From the NCBI GenBank assembly GCA_963691655.1, contig OY829326.1, positions 16,108,878-16,172,877 on the forward strand: a DNA stretch of 64,000 nt. The letters run 5' to 3'. The notes beneath the pieces are model-generated. The model saw only the letters and a list, made by a program, of their open reading frames with translations, had not been told where the DNA came from and made no database searches. Origin of the DNA: Toxonevra muliebris (taxonomy: Eukaryota; Arthropoda; Insecta; Diptera; Pallopteridae). Position numbers and translations under genes: made by a program. Shown here piece after piece: positions 1 to 12,492 of the stretch (the first letter of the stretch is position 1; each line of letters opens with the position of its first letter).

Positions 1-345
1 GCAATGATTCGCACTGTTTTTACGGTTTACTCCCACTTCCTTAGCGATTTTTCTCATTGAGCGCCTTGGATTTCGCTTGATTCGTTTACGAATTTTTTCT
101 GTTAAACCAGTAGTGGCAACTGTTGAAAATTTTCCCCGGTCTCCATCTCCAAAACCCCCAGTTTCATTATATCAAATAATAGCTCGGTCTACCGTACGAC
201 TTGACAAATTTAAAGCCTTTGCAATTTGACGGCTACTATAATTTGCCAAATTAAATTTCATAATTTCACGACGAATATTTTCCTTGCCCATTTTTATGGA
301 AATTTCAAAATGTAATAACAAAAATTCAAATGAAATTTAAAGCAA
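1..345 (-). pseudogene. Truncated Tc1/mariner transposase copy at the window edge
   Basis: This stretch is nearly identical to 10929-11262 of the complete element further right and has the same orientation. It covers the N-terminal DNA-binding half of the transposase, with the start ATG at 289-291 on the minus strand; the rest lies outside the window. Seen in the sequence: a CGA codon of the intact copy is TGA here (about position 170), and there is a one-base insertion in the T run near position 18-24, so the frame is broken twice. Homology to the other copy stops near 345, so the 112 bp carrying the terminal repeat are missing. It is a dead, end-truncated copy. Confidence 0.85.
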
Positions 346-1447
346 GCTGGAGTGGGCACTAGTGCACCGAAAAGTAAAAAAAAAAAAATATTTATAAATT
401 TGTAACTAAACGTAGAACGCGATTATAGAAATTTTATAACGTAATACAAAAAATTTGATTGTATGCTCTAGAACTTCAAACATTTATGTTATGAAATACG
501 GTGCTACATTTATCATATTACCACAAGGAATGTTTGAAGGGTGTGCGAAAAAAATAACAAAAAATTATTTAATTTGCTATACTCGTATCGGTGTTTTTTT
601 TTTGTTGACATAAATATTTACATACGTTTAATGTTTACATTTCAGTCTGATGAGAAATAAATGCCATAGGTGTTTATTTATATCTGCAGTCTTGAAATTG
701 AATTATATCAAGATTATCATATGTAAAATAATCACTTAACAACAACAAAATATTTCTACTGAAAAATATAAGCAATCAATCACATGATGAGAATGTTATA
801 GTCTCTGAAGTAGATACAATGTTGTGAAAATAATAATAAGATATGGAAAAATATTAAAAATCGTTTTTGTTAATAATGAAAATGTGAGATCCCCTTCGAT
901 TTTATGTCATTTTAACACTCCGGAATTTGCTGGGCAGCAATATTGCAATAATGTGTAAAGAAACAAAAAATATATTTGTATGTATGTGTATAAATAACAA
1001 AGTACTAATAAAAATGTGTGTGCGTGACTTGTTAAGCTTAAAAATTATAATATTTCAGCTGCAGACCAATTTATTACAGCTATGCATGCATGCTACATCT
1101 ATATACAATATAAGGAAATTTTATGATTCACCCACTACAAAAACTTTGTATTTACCAGAGTAAAAACCTGTCTCGTTGCATACATTCTTTATACATTCAA
1201 ATAACAAAGAGTGCAATTACTTAAGGTGTAGCCAGCTACAAATGTTAATTTTTATTTTCCAGCGTAATATAAGTATATAATATATAATAATAAAAATTCT
1301 CAAAACAAACAAATTAGTCGTATGTTTGTGGAATATTAGCTCAACCCTTATTTAAAATTAAAGAAAATTAATTAAAAGTGTATGTAGAAAAAAAATTAGC
1401 ATTTCACTAATAGCAATAACATAAATTAACATTATTTTGGCACGAAG
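346..1447. other. AT-rich noncoding block
   Basis: No exon, RNA gene or element with recognisable ends was seen. The one ORF (927-1163, 78 codons) has the composition of random AT-rich sequence. Confidence 0.5.
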
Positions 1448-2130
1448 TTCAATAACCTCACCCGGCAACAAGTTTATTGTATTGTGCACTGTGGAAAAAT
1501 ATTCAAATTAAAAGAAGGCAGAAATATTTAGGCATGTAAGTAAAAATTAAGTTTAGATGAAGTGGCAAGGGATGAGAGTCTGGAATTAAATGAAATCATT
1601 ATGAGGGTGTGCTATTCTGAAAGTTTGTATTGCGAACTTTGTGGCTTAATATGCCATCTCTATGTGTATTAGATTTTGATCCCACTGGCGCCAGTAACCG
1701 TTCTTCGTAATTATCCTTATTCAGTTTTTCACGGACAGACACAACATAGCCACAAAGAAAAGTCTGTTATTTATTTTCGCTTCGATTGCGCTATTAGTAA
1801 ATTCAACTAATGAACAATAGCAGATTCAGAGGTTATGAAAGGAATAGTTAATAAGATTTAAGCATATTCGTTCTTTCAATAACCCCACCTATCAACAAGT
1901 TTATTGTCCTGTGGCGGAAAATTAAAACTTAGAGCCACAAAACAAGAAACATATGTAGACATGCAAGCACAGATTAGGTTTACATGTAGTGGAGAGGTTC
2001 GAGAATGCGAAGGTGTGGCAATCTGAATACTAGTACCGCTTTAAGTCTCTTTAGTTCAGATAGAGTTTAGTTAGTAGAGAAGCGTGTTCGAAATCGAATA
2101 TCACTAAGAGGGTGTGGCTTGGAATTTCGA
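1448..2130. repeat. Diverged tandem duplication (two ~180-250 bp copies)
   Basis: A block starting TTCAATAACC at 1448 is repeated from 1875. Shared landmarks in the same order are the CAACAAGTTTATTGT segment (about 1464 and 1891), a GGCATGTAAG/GACATGCAAG segment, and GAGGGTGTG (1603 and 2108). The second copy is longer because the GGTGTGG..TCTGAA part occurs twice in it. The copies are clearly diverged, so this is an old duplication. No coding function is visible. Confidence 0.6.
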
Positions 2131-5100
2131 TACTACTAACGTCCCTAAAAGTTCTTTGTACTTCTCTTTATCCAGTTTGGGTCGAAGAACCGTTCTCACG
2201 GAAACCAGTTCGGGAGAATGGAAATGCCAAAATTTAAATTTCACCATTTCTTTTTGTTCCAAAAAAATCCGGCATAGTTGCGTTACAGCACGGCAGTTCT
2301 GTCCATGACATTCATGTTTGCACTGTGTGCTCATGGTCATTTACAATAATCATTTTATAACATTTTTATCATCATATGATACACTAGGGAAAATCGCAAA
2401 GCAAAGCTTGGTCTTCCTCCTACTGAGGTTAAATGGGTTAAACCATAAAAAATCGTTTATGTATTTTAAAAGGTATAGTAAAAATTAAGGTGACCAGCTG
2501 TGCAACAAAGCATAAAAACTCGTACACAAAATTATGAATAATAAACTTTTTCTGTAATCAAATAGTATACAAATATTAATTTAGAAGTTATTTTAACTTA
2601 AATCAGAGAAATATAAAAAATTTATAATTTTGCTCAAATTTGCCTATTTTTTAACCGGGGATTTTTTTTTAAGTTTTTTTTAGTTGTAGTTTATGACAAA
2701 ATATATGGAAACCTGTTAAATAATATTTTTTACGTGAAGTTTGTTATTTTATCTAGATGATTCTAGCATTTCAAAGCAAAATACATACATTTACTTTTTT
2801 TTTTTCATAAACTTCTCCAACAAAGGTTATTAATGATAATTGCGCTCGATGCATTAACCATGATTTTTATTTAACTGCATGTATATGACGTGCTCTATTA
2901 CACCTAACTAATTAAAAATTACATTTTATACATATATTTTTATTTTAACAGTTTTAATTATATAAATATTCACACTTGTTTTAAAAATTTTCAATATTGT
3001 TTAAAACTTTGTTTTTTTTTTTTTTTAATTATTACAACTTAAGTTAAAAGCAAACAACCCCTGAAATACACGCACAAAAACACATTTAATTTTATATGAC
3101 TACAGTAGGAGTTAAAGTCATTAGAATGGTACTTAAATTGATTATTGCTTTATCACTACCTAAGGGGTTTTAATGGTTTTTGTGTTCACATATAATTACC
3201 GTTAGTTGTGTTGTCGTGAAAGTCAGTTTTAATAAAAATTTCTCTAATTTTTAATCACTTGTACTAATATCTTCAATTGAAGAACTTATTTGCTCTTGCG
3301 AGTTCACACAGAAATTGATTTCGTAAAAAATAAGTTTTTTAGTTTTTTGAGTTTCATTTAATTTTCAAGACCTTTGTATTTTTTACGATTTAAAAACAAA
3401 TAAAAGAAATAAACTTTCGACGATTTTTAAAAAAGAAACTATTGTCACATTACTTAAAAGCGAAAAACGTAAAAATTTGGCGACTAGTGAGTGTAAGTCA
3501 ACCAGTAATTTTCAAGAGAGCAAAAACCGACCCTGCCGCAGACGCAAATATCAGAAAATTGCTTTTAAAAAAAAAATTTAAATTAAAGTGCTACAAAACC
3601 AAGACTTGCCAATATAACTATCAATTCTTAAGCGTCGACTGAAGGTAAATAATATTGTATAAAGACATATTGCCCTCAGAAAAAAAACACGCCTTACAAA
3701 GAGAACGATTGCATCGAGACTACAATTTTCTAAAAAACACAAAAACAAGAGTATGAGCTTTTGAAATAATGTAAGCTATATTTGAAATAAAAATAGAAAA
3801 AATAAAGCATTAAACTTTATTTTTTTTTTTTGATTTACTGTAATGACGAAGTATCTTGTATTTGACCCTATAAAATACGCCTAGGAGAAAAGCTGCACTC
3901 TCAGTGCATACAACAATACACTTATCATCCTTCCTCCTTCGGTGATGATATAGGGAGCTGTCAGCTCTATAGTCTCAAGACCTTGCTCTTTCATAGAGAA
4001 AACTCTGAGCCAGTAACAGTACTTGGAAGTATTAGACGAAATTTTTCACACACACATTACACCACATTTTTTTTTTGCAGAACCTCACCAATCAAGTGGC
4101 AATTTCCCCGACCTACTAAAATGCCAGCGAAAATCTTTTGTATACCTCCGTAATAATATAACATATCCTTGAAGTGTGGCAAAATGCGCCAGAAATAAAA
4201 TACTGCACAAAAACCTGTATTCAAAGTATATTTACTAAAGCAGAAGCAGTTATATAAACGACGCAGGAAATATACAATATTGAGTCTTTTTTTTATTGCC
4301 ATGTACAGAAATTCAAAATTGGACAAATAGGCTACATTAAAAACAAGAGCATTATTAATTTAAAATAAAAAATAAAACCGTTCTAATGACTTGAACTCCG
4401 CTGTATCGTGGCTAATGAGTTTTTGAAAACTGAAATCCCCATTCACATTCTGGGAAATGGCAAATTGTATCTTAGATGACATATTGAAATTGTGTCTGTG
4501 ACCTTGTTTGTCAAGAGAGAAATAAGGAAAGAAAGGAGGAAAAACACAGCAGTAGAATTTTAAATTTGTCATTTTCCATTTCCAAAAAACACCCACGCAC
4601 ATTCGAGCACAATGTTTGGCGCCCACTTTCTATAGAGTATATAGAGTAACATCAACAACATTCTGAATGTTCATATTCCATTCATTCTGACATGCATTGC
4701 ATTAAGATGAATTGAGTGTTATTCTTTAGTAAGCAATTTGCACACTAGTTACGTTATGATAGTCACGTATCTACTCGTAAACGTGCATATAGTACTTTAT
4801 ATTTATTTATGATTTACTTGATTAACTATTCCTGTTTGTTTCTAGTTTTTTATAGTAATGTAGGTAAAGATTTTAGTTTTTTCAAAAGCATATTTCTGCA
4901 GCCATATGTATTTTTGTTAATGAGTTTCAAAACAATTTATTAAATTTTGTTACACTCCACAAATGACTTTATGAACTCTACGCAAACTAAATACATATAA
5001 GACACTAGAAGGCAAAACCCTAATTACATGCATACTTTTACTTCTTGCAATTGAGATTTGCTTTGTCTTTTAAAGAGCTATTTACCCTTAGTAGTGGCTT

Positions 5101-5816
5101 CAGTTTTGTTCAACATGGTTGTTTTCTGAATCAGCTATTCAGAAAACTTCCTGCCTCTTTTTCACACAATTGCATACACACGTCCCCAGCAGCAAACAAT
5201 TACAAGTCATTATCAAAAGAATTCTGCTAGAACTCATTACTTTAAAACTTACTTTTACCCTTCATTATTCAGATCATATTACAAACTAAAAACTTGTTAC
5301 CTCAAATGATATCGCTATGAGGATTCAAGCTCCCAGGAAAGTGGATTGAATTCGAAAATCGATTTCTATTCCCAGTTGCACATACCCAATCGACTTAAAG
5401 CGACGATTTGTTTTTAATATTTATATTCTAATATCGGATATAACATCCAATGGTCATATTTTCAATAAAAGTAAGCAGACAAATATTCAATTTACGATGC
5501 GGCACGCTTATTTTTGTGAATTCAATTCAAAGTGTGAGGACAATTAACATATGGCTGAAAATAAATGAAAATCTGTTTTTATCAAACAAAAAGTCGTACA
5601 TAATTTGGTATTTAACGCAAGGGGAAAGAGAGTGCAAAGGGACCGAAATTAAAAAAAAAACTAATACCGCTTTCTACGACTATCAGATATAACCACCGAA
5701 TTTGAATGGTTCTTTTTACAGTCATTATAACCGATTTTCACTGTAAGTATTTCTTGACTCAAATAATTTTAATAACACTTTTTTTAGAGTGTTATTGCTA
5801 TTTGATGAATTCCAGA
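2131..5816. other. AT-rich noncoding block
   Basis: Poly-T tracts and short random ORFs only. 2104-2340 can be read open on both strands but neither reading resembles a known protein. No exon with flanking splice sites was found. Confidence 0.45.
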
Positions 5817-6107
5817 TAGAGTTCGACCGGCCGTTCGGCATCGGCTTCGGTTTCGCCCATGTTCGGCCATAAATATGGTGTTCGGCTTCGGCCAAAAATT
5901 GGCCAAATTTATGGTTAAAAATAATTGCAACCGCTCCTCCATCTAGTGTTGCTAATTAACAACTATTTAGTGCTGCAGGCCAGCTTTATAAAGATAGGGT
6001 TTGTCAATTGCTTGGTACAAATGCCAAAAAAAAATTTGTTTCCACAATAATATACAGTTATTTAACTTTGATTAATAATAATAATAATAATATTCGGTCG
6101 AACTCTA
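5817..6107. mobile_element. hAT-type MITE, 291 bp, perfect 8-bp TSD
   Basis: The ends are inverted repeats, TAGAGTTCGACCG at the left and its complement at the right. They are flanked by identical 8-bp duplications ATTCCAGA (5809-5816 and 6108-6115). The left part carries several TTCGGC/GGCCGAA units and the right end has an (AAT)n run (6072-6092). There is no transposase ORF, so it is non-autonomous. An 8-bp target duplication with TAG-type ends is usual for hAT elements; the superfamily is inferred and P or Merlin types are not excluded. Confidence 0.85.
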
Positions 6108-7555
6108 ATTCCAGAGTTGTTGTTTTAAGAATGGTTTATAAATTTTATGTTGGGTTTGCATATTATTTCAGTAGGAATAGTAGTTCCTGTAATTTTCTGC
6201 GATTTATGCTGTTTTTCTTTTTTAAATAATTTCACAAAGTTTGTTGGGGATGCGGTTGCATGATATATGTATATATATTTGGAATATATATATATATGCA
6301 CGCGTGTGTGTGTGTAAAACTTATAGTTAGTTAAAATGCATAGTCTATATAACTTTACGGTATGATACATAAACCAAATGTAAACACATGTGCAATATAC
6401 ACACAAACACACACAAGTGTGTGGTTTTAGTTTGCATATTACATATACATGCATATATATAGATATGTATATTTATACACATGCATAAAATGCACTTTGA
6501 AAATTGTATCCTTTTATTGTTTTCTTCAGTTTTCAGTTTTATATAGAAAAAAAAAACTGCATATGGCAGTTGAGTTTTATTGTGATATCTTTTTGTGAGC
6601 TATTGTTGTTGTTATATTATACCAGTATAATATATGCTTGTCGGTGGCTCGTTCTCTCATACCCTGCCCACAGTTGTTTTCTTTTGTTTCTCATATTATC
6701 AGCATGCTATTTTCTTTCCCAGTAAGATAAAATAACTATTTATCTACTAAATACAATCGGTTCTCTACCCCTCCCCATATTCTTTGTCTTCATCAATGGC
6801 CTTCTGTTTTTGATATATATATATTTGTACATAGCTGCTCTTTACGGACGGACGACAGCAACACCATACTCTTGTTCAAAGCGCCTTAGCACTTTGCAGA
6901 TTGAGAGAAATGGGCATGTTATGAATGGCACGCTCAATAATGAATTTCAATCAAGGAGACCGGACATAACGTCACGGTCACAACGCCCATGAGAATTAAG
7001 ACTGTCCTAAAAACATACATAATGTCCAAAATCATTTTGGGCATTTCGGCCGCCCCAAAAATGGTCCTAACACCTCCTCCAGGGCTTATGCCCGTTTTTT
7101 TAATTTTTTAATACAGAAACTAAATTTAAACAGAATTCAATTACGAACGAAATTAAATTTTATTCAAGAATTCGGGTGACTATAACAATATTGAAATTAA
7201 AACATAACTGAAATTAATAAACGAGATATTCTCGGCATGTCGCACAATTTGTCTGTAGAAAGGACATATCGTAAAAGTTTCACTTTCGTTGTGGGTTTGC
7301 TGAATCTGCTTAAAAAAGAAACTGAAAATTTGTCCATTAACACTTACAGAGAACTCTCAATTTTTGAGTCGAAAGAATCTTTTGGCTTTTTTTTGACATT
7401 ATTATCAAATAGGAAAACCTGAGATAAAAATATATTAATTCATAGATATTTTTGTATTTAATTCAGTACAAGAAAAAGCGATAGATTTTTACTAAAAATC
7501 GGGCAACTTTTACCAAAAACTTCCTCCCTTGTGGCTCTTCTGAATTAGTCATAGC
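6108..7555. other. Noncoding block with simple repeats
   Basis: It contains (TA)n/(TATG)n-like stretches around 6260-6300, a (GT)n run near 6302-6315 and similar dinucleotide tracts to about 6480. No exon was seen. The 109-codon minus-strand ORF at 6125-6454 is a product of the simple repeats. Confidence 0.5.
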
Positions 7556-8247
7556 CAGCGTGGCCGTTGATGAATTTCAAAAAGTTGCAAAAAAAAGTGT
7601 CACTGACAGTAAAAAAGTCTCGAAAGGAACATTTATTTCATTTCAAAGCAGTTTGCATATAAAAAAAATGTATTGATGTATTGAAAGTAAAAAAAAATCA
7701 ATTATCCCAAGTAATTAATACATTAAGGTGCTTCACGAAAAAAAAAGTTGTTGCACACCTCCAAAAATTTACCTCGGTTTATTTTATGATGATTTCCAAA
7801 ATATTTCAGCGCTACCGTTCCATTTTGAAAAAAAAACTCTAAAAAATCACATTTTCTCGAGTCTGCTAGCAGATTTAAAAAAATTTGAATGCAGAACCCT
7901 AGCATTTTTCAGTATCTATCATTTGTGAACTTTTAATTGGCCAAACAATTTTCCTTAAGTCAGTGTGGCAAATTTGCAAATAGCAATAAGTTTGTAAAAA
8001 ATCTTATAAAACGACAGTGTTGCAATTAAAAAGTATATATGTAATTAGTGTTGCGAACTTTCAAGTTAAAGGCAATGGATTTTTCGTATAATTTCATGTA
8101 AATATCACACTTTTTGCAAAAAAGTCTCAAAAATTCAAAGGATTTTAAAGTCTCAAATTTTGAGTATTTTCGAAAAAGTCGTGTCAAAGTCTCCAAGCAG
8201 TCAAAAAGGTTGCAAATTGCAACTTTAGTCTCATAACGGCCACGCTG
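7556..8247. mobile_element. hAT-type MITE, 692 bp, perfect 8-bp TSD
   Basis: The terminal inverted repeats begin CAGCGTGGCCGTT at both ends, and related TTGCAA motifs follow further in on each side. The element is flanked by GTCATAGC (7548-7555 and 8248-8255), an exact 8-bp duplication. The interior is A/T-homopolymer rich and has no transposase ORF. A weakly similar stretch (TTTATTNTATGATGATT followed by CCAAAAT/CCTAAAAT) lies at about 9950-9980, suggesting another broken relative. The TSD length fits hAT; the internal sequence gives no independent support. Confidence 0.85.
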
Positions 8248-8255
8248 GTCATAGC

Positions 8256-10118
8256 TTATAACACTATTTTAACTGTGTAATTTATTGTTTTGAAGCTTAT
8301 ATGTTTTTCCTGCTTTCCTAGTAATACAAAGAAAGTAGCATCAACTATACAATGTCAATTGTCGGCTTAAATTTTGAGGCGGTCGTATTGCTTGGGCGAT
8401 GGCTATGTGTAGAGTAGATATTGGAAATCAGCGGCTCTCAATGATCTGGGCATATCCATTCAATGTGACGTTTGTTAGAATAACCACATTTCTGGTTGGC
8501 TTTCAAAAGCAGTGTAAGAAATATTTCGCTTTGGCTGATCTCGCCATAAACTTCACCACCTGTGTCTGTCGGAAATGGAATTTAATAAGCATTTATGGGC
8601 AGAAACCTCACGAATTCAACTAGAGTTACTAAACCGTATTTAGCACTTGAGCGATAAAACGTTCAATTAAAGTAGCTTTTCTAACTCTATGTACTTTTTC
8701 AAATATTTACGAAAGGAGGTTTACGTAACTCTATTCTACCGCTATGTTCAAGGAGTTGCGTGGCAACAACCACCATTTCGTTTGTTTTCCTGAACTTAAA
8801 CGCTACTCACGCATTACATGTGAACCATTACCTATCGTGATGTGAGTTTTTTCCATCATTTCAACTAATCTTTAAAACAAATTTCAACTGTCAGTTGACT
8901 TCTAAATAAATACTGGGTTAAAACAGCGGCATACAATGTATTTATATTGTATATTGTCTACAAACGTTTAAATTATTGCTATGCGCCTTAAAATATAAAA
9001 CATATGTACATATGCAAGTACATACATATGTTTATACTATATATGTATTTATTTATTATTTTCATATATGTGTGTGTATGTAGATTGTCAGGGTTAAATC
9101 CTTCTTGACTTGCATTTGTGTTTATTTTTTATAGTTATGAGACGCTTATGTTTATTTGTGACATTTATATATGGCATATGGTTCTTGAATACTTCATACC
9201 CTAAGTAAATGTGTGTGTGTGTGGATCATTTTCAGTATTTTTCCGTTATTTGTTTCCATTTCTTATTTTAGTATTATACTAAAATAACTATAAACTTTTT
9301 ATATAAGTACTTATAACTTTTGTGCATTGCAATCACCTTTTGAATTCTGATCCTAATGTTAAAAGAAATTCATATAAGAGGGAACAGGAGTAGGACGGAA
9401 GTGAAATTTTAAGCCAGAAGAAGAATATCAGAATACAAAAAAAGGGGTACTAAAAAATAAACAGATCTCTGAGACAATCAAGTCAGAACACTGGGCAAGG
9501 CAAACTAAACGGCAAAGAATTTTAGATTGCATTAATTATAAAAATATATTAAAACAAGTGCTAGATATAGTTTGTGCCCATTTAGTTTACAAGTAATTTA
9601 AAAGAAAACTTTCATTTCCTTGGTTTTTATTTTCTTAAATAATACAAAGCCAGAAGAAAAAATTTACGAAAAGGTCAAAACTTAAGCCACGGCAATTTAA
9701 GTAATGTTTGAATAAATTATTCCAGAAGTACTCTACAAAAATAATTGTTTGTCGTTAAGATTTAGCAATTGGTGTCGATTTAGTACCTAATTTTAACTAA
9801 AAAAACATGATGGATACTGGAACTACGGTAATCATTAATAAATACCGTATATCGCATAAGTTTACATCGCTGTAATTGAAACAACTAAATTGTTTCATAT
9901 ATTAAGTCTGTTCCCGTACTACAACGCCTCTGAAAATGAACCCCAGTTTATTGTATGATGATTCCTAAAATATATTAGCCCTAGCTATTACCGCTTCGTT
10001 AGCTGAACCATCTTAAAAAACCTCTTACTTCATTTTTCAATTTTGCTTTTTTTTTTTGTTATTAAGTGCAACAAAATTTAACTTTTGTCTTACGCGCGAG
10101 GCTAATCTTTGGAGTGTA
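8256..10118. other. Noncoding block
   Basis: A less AT-rich patch at 8380-8620 has a 74-codon plus-strand ORF (8399-8623) that I do not recognise; there are no splice sites or conserved motifs to support it. A 25-bp palindrome lies at 9263-9287. A (GT)n run lies near 9210-9222. Confidence 0.45.
9263..9287. repeat. 25-bp perfect palindrome
   Basis: Arms TTATTTTAGTAT and ATACTAAAATAA around a single T. The arms are all A/T except for one base pair, so chance is a reasonable explanation. Confidence 0.75.
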
Positions 10119-10120
10119 TA

Positions 10121-11374
10121 CAGGGTGACAATCGTAAAGTGACGCACACATTTCAGCAGTTATTTTCAAAAGGACGTACTTCCATTAAGTACAATTAAGT
10201 GTTAACATTGCTGAATATATAAGCATTCATTTGAACCCCACCTCATTCAATATAACCTCCTTCAGCCTGCACACATGCCTTCAATCGATCCGGAAATCGT
10301 AAGACTGTTCGTCGCAGGACTTCCTGATCAATTTCAGTCCAGGCTGTCTCTAATGAATTTGTCAGCGACTCCAGACTGTGGTGTTGAGATGCACAAGCCT
10401 TACTCTCTAAAATACTCCAAATAGAGTAGTCCATTGGATTCAAGTCTGGGGAGTATGGTGGCCATTCTTGAGATTTAATTTAATTTTGCCATGTGGGAAG
10501 GTGCAGAATCTTGCTGGAAAGTCCAGTTTTCATTTCCAAATGTATCTTGGGCCCAGGGAAGAACATGTTCATTTAAAATGCTCCGATAAACAACCTGGTC
10601 AATTTTAACACCCTCTTCAACGAATATTAGAGGGGTTCTGGCATTAGCGGAAACTCCAGCCCATACCATAACGGAAGCTGGCCTTTGAACTCGGCCAACA
10701 GTCCTATTTTGTTGCGATGATGATGTTAGCCACATTCGGTCATTTTGCGCATTGAAATGTTGTTCAACCGTGAAAATTTTTTCATTTATAAACAAGATAT
10801 TTTCAACATTTTTTAACGCGGAGAAGCGTAGCAACGCCTTGCATCTTTGCAGTCGCAAATCTTTCTTTTTTTGTGTCAGATCTTGAGCTTTTCGGAGCTT
10901 GTACGGCTTAAGATTAAACTTTGATTTTGCAATGATTCGCACTGTTTCACGGTTTACTCCCACTTCCTTAGCGATTTTTCTCATTGAGCGCCTTGGATTT
11001 CGCTTGATTCGTTTACGAATTTTTTCTGTTAAACCAGTAGTGGCAACTGTTGAAAATTTTCCCCGGTCTCTATCTCCAAAACCCCCAGTTTCATTATATC
11101 GAATAATAGCTCGGTCTACTGTACGACTTGACAAATTTAAAGCCTTTGCAATTTGACGGCTACTATAATTTGCCAAATGAAATTTCATAATTTCACGACG
11201 AATATTTTCCTTGTCCATTTTTATGGAAATTTCAAAATGTAATAACAAAAATTTAAATGAAATTAAAAGCAAAGCCAATGATGAATGAATTTGCTTTTTT
11301 AAATTAAAGTAACGGTAAATGGCAAAACTTGCTGCAGAGTATTAAACTTGTGTCACTTTACAATTGTCACCCTG
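10121..11374 (-). mobile_element. Complete Tc1/mariner-superfamily transposon, 1254 bp
   Basis: The left end reads CAGGGTGACAATCGTAAAGT and the right end, read inwards, CAGGGTGACAATTGTAAAGT. Both are flanked by the TA target duplication (10119-10120 and 11375-11376). The length and layout match the family: one transposase gene filling the middle, on the minus strand. Both ends are intact, but the transposase inside is disabled. A related truncated copy sits at 1-345 in the same orientation about 11 kb away. Tephritid flies are known to carry several basal mariner lineages (for example rosa); which lineage this is cannot be settled because the spacing between the second and third catalytic residues has been shortened. 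Confidence 0.93.
10243..11218 (-). pseudogene. Tc1/mariner transposase, inactivated
   Basis: This would be the DNA cut-and-paste enzyme of the element. The start is placed at the ATG at 11218 (protein beginning MDKENIRREIMKF) and not at an in-frame ATG 60 bases upstream, because the helix-turn-helix domain begins here. N-terminal HTH segments (SSRQIAKALNLSSRTVDRAI, then the SMRKIAKEVGVNRETVRIIA region) are followed by the catalytic core. Damage seen: the first catalytic Asp, expected in F-x-DEK, is Asn (FINEK); after the second motif (QQDSAPSH) there is a stop and frameshift near 10475-10480 together with a shortening, leaving about 25 residues to the third Asp (SPDLNPMDYSIW) instead of the 34-41 usual in the superfamily. 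The C-terminus (RFPDRLKACVQAEGG) is intact. The product cannot be active. Confidence 0.92.
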
Positions 11375-11376
11375 TA

Positions 11377-12480
11377 TACAAACATTTTTTATCTCTTTGT
11401 GCTTAAATACTTAGCTTCGTATCGATTAAAATAAACAAATTTTTTGACAACCCTTGGAGATCCGTTTTTTCCGACTTCAGGTCCAATTAGATGTGATGGA
11501 GAAAAACGTCTATATTACGATAAAACTGTTTCACTGTGTAATCAGTGTAGCACACCATTTAAACTTTAAATTACGGTTTCAGCGCCTGAAACTTCTGGTA
11601 TATTTTTAAATTGTTTAATGTGTTTGCTCAAATTCATCAATAAAAATGTTATCTCTATAAATTTGAAAATTTGAATCTGGACCAATTTCTGAAAATCGGG
11701 ACTCTGGACAGACACGGGACTAAAAATCTGGACAAGCAAGACGATTCAAGACCATCTGGCAACCCTACCCAAAATAACCCAAAAAGCGTTCTCATTAACG
11801 AAAAACTTGCAAATGAGAGCGGAGATGAGAGAGTAATTCTATTCTTCTTCTTTCATGAAATAGCCCGCACTTTTTCTTCGGGTAAAAATGTCAAACAATC
11901 ATCTGTTTTGTGTTTATCAGCTGTTTTGCTTTTATGAAAATATATTGAAAATTTGAAATTAATAAATAAATAACGAAGTTTCGGAGCAATATAAGTGTTA
12001 TATGAAAATGAAAATGTTTCTACTTGTCAAGTTTTCACGTACTCGAAAAACTTGCAAAGAGAGAAAAAAACGAGAGCGTGAAAAAGTGAGCGAGAAAAAA
12101 GTAGCTGCAAGTTTTTACTAGTAAAATTTTTACTTGCAAGAATTTTCAGCTGTCGAAAAACAAGAACTGTCAAGAATCTAAACGTCAACAAGAAGTGTGT
12201 TTTGTTAATTTTGTGAAGTTTAGTGAATTTGTTATGGGGTTTTAATAAAAATCAGTGGGAAAAAGAAATATTGGTGATGTTGTGTAAGATTTAAGTATTT
12301 GCTAATACTAGCCGATCGATCGATCCAGCTGTTTACTTGCAAGTTTCTACTAGTTTTCTTAGTAAAAACTTGTAGCGAGAGAGTAAAAGAAAGATTGAGA
12401 AAAGAAATTCGCACAAAAAGGTAAATAGCAGAAAAAGTAAGTGAACAGACCCATTATGATGCAAATAACATATAAGCGAG
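11377..12480. other. Noncoding block with CTTGCAAG-type short inverted repeats
   Basis: From about 11790 to 12380 the motifs AACTTGCAA and TTGCAAG recur in both orientations, mixed with GAGAG tracts. The block ends at about 12439 with GTGAACAGACC, a phrase seen again at 16363. This looks like one or more degraded DNA elements, but I could not define ends or a target duplication. The 88-codon ORF at 11671-11937 lies inside this material. Confidence 0.4.
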
Positions 12481-12492
12481 TATATGCAGCTA

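Noticed and set aside
11219..11278. Longer start for the mariner transposase (20 extra residues)
   Set aside because: The extra residues are a hydrophobic run encoded by the untranslated end of the element; the HTH domain begins at the ATG at 11218.
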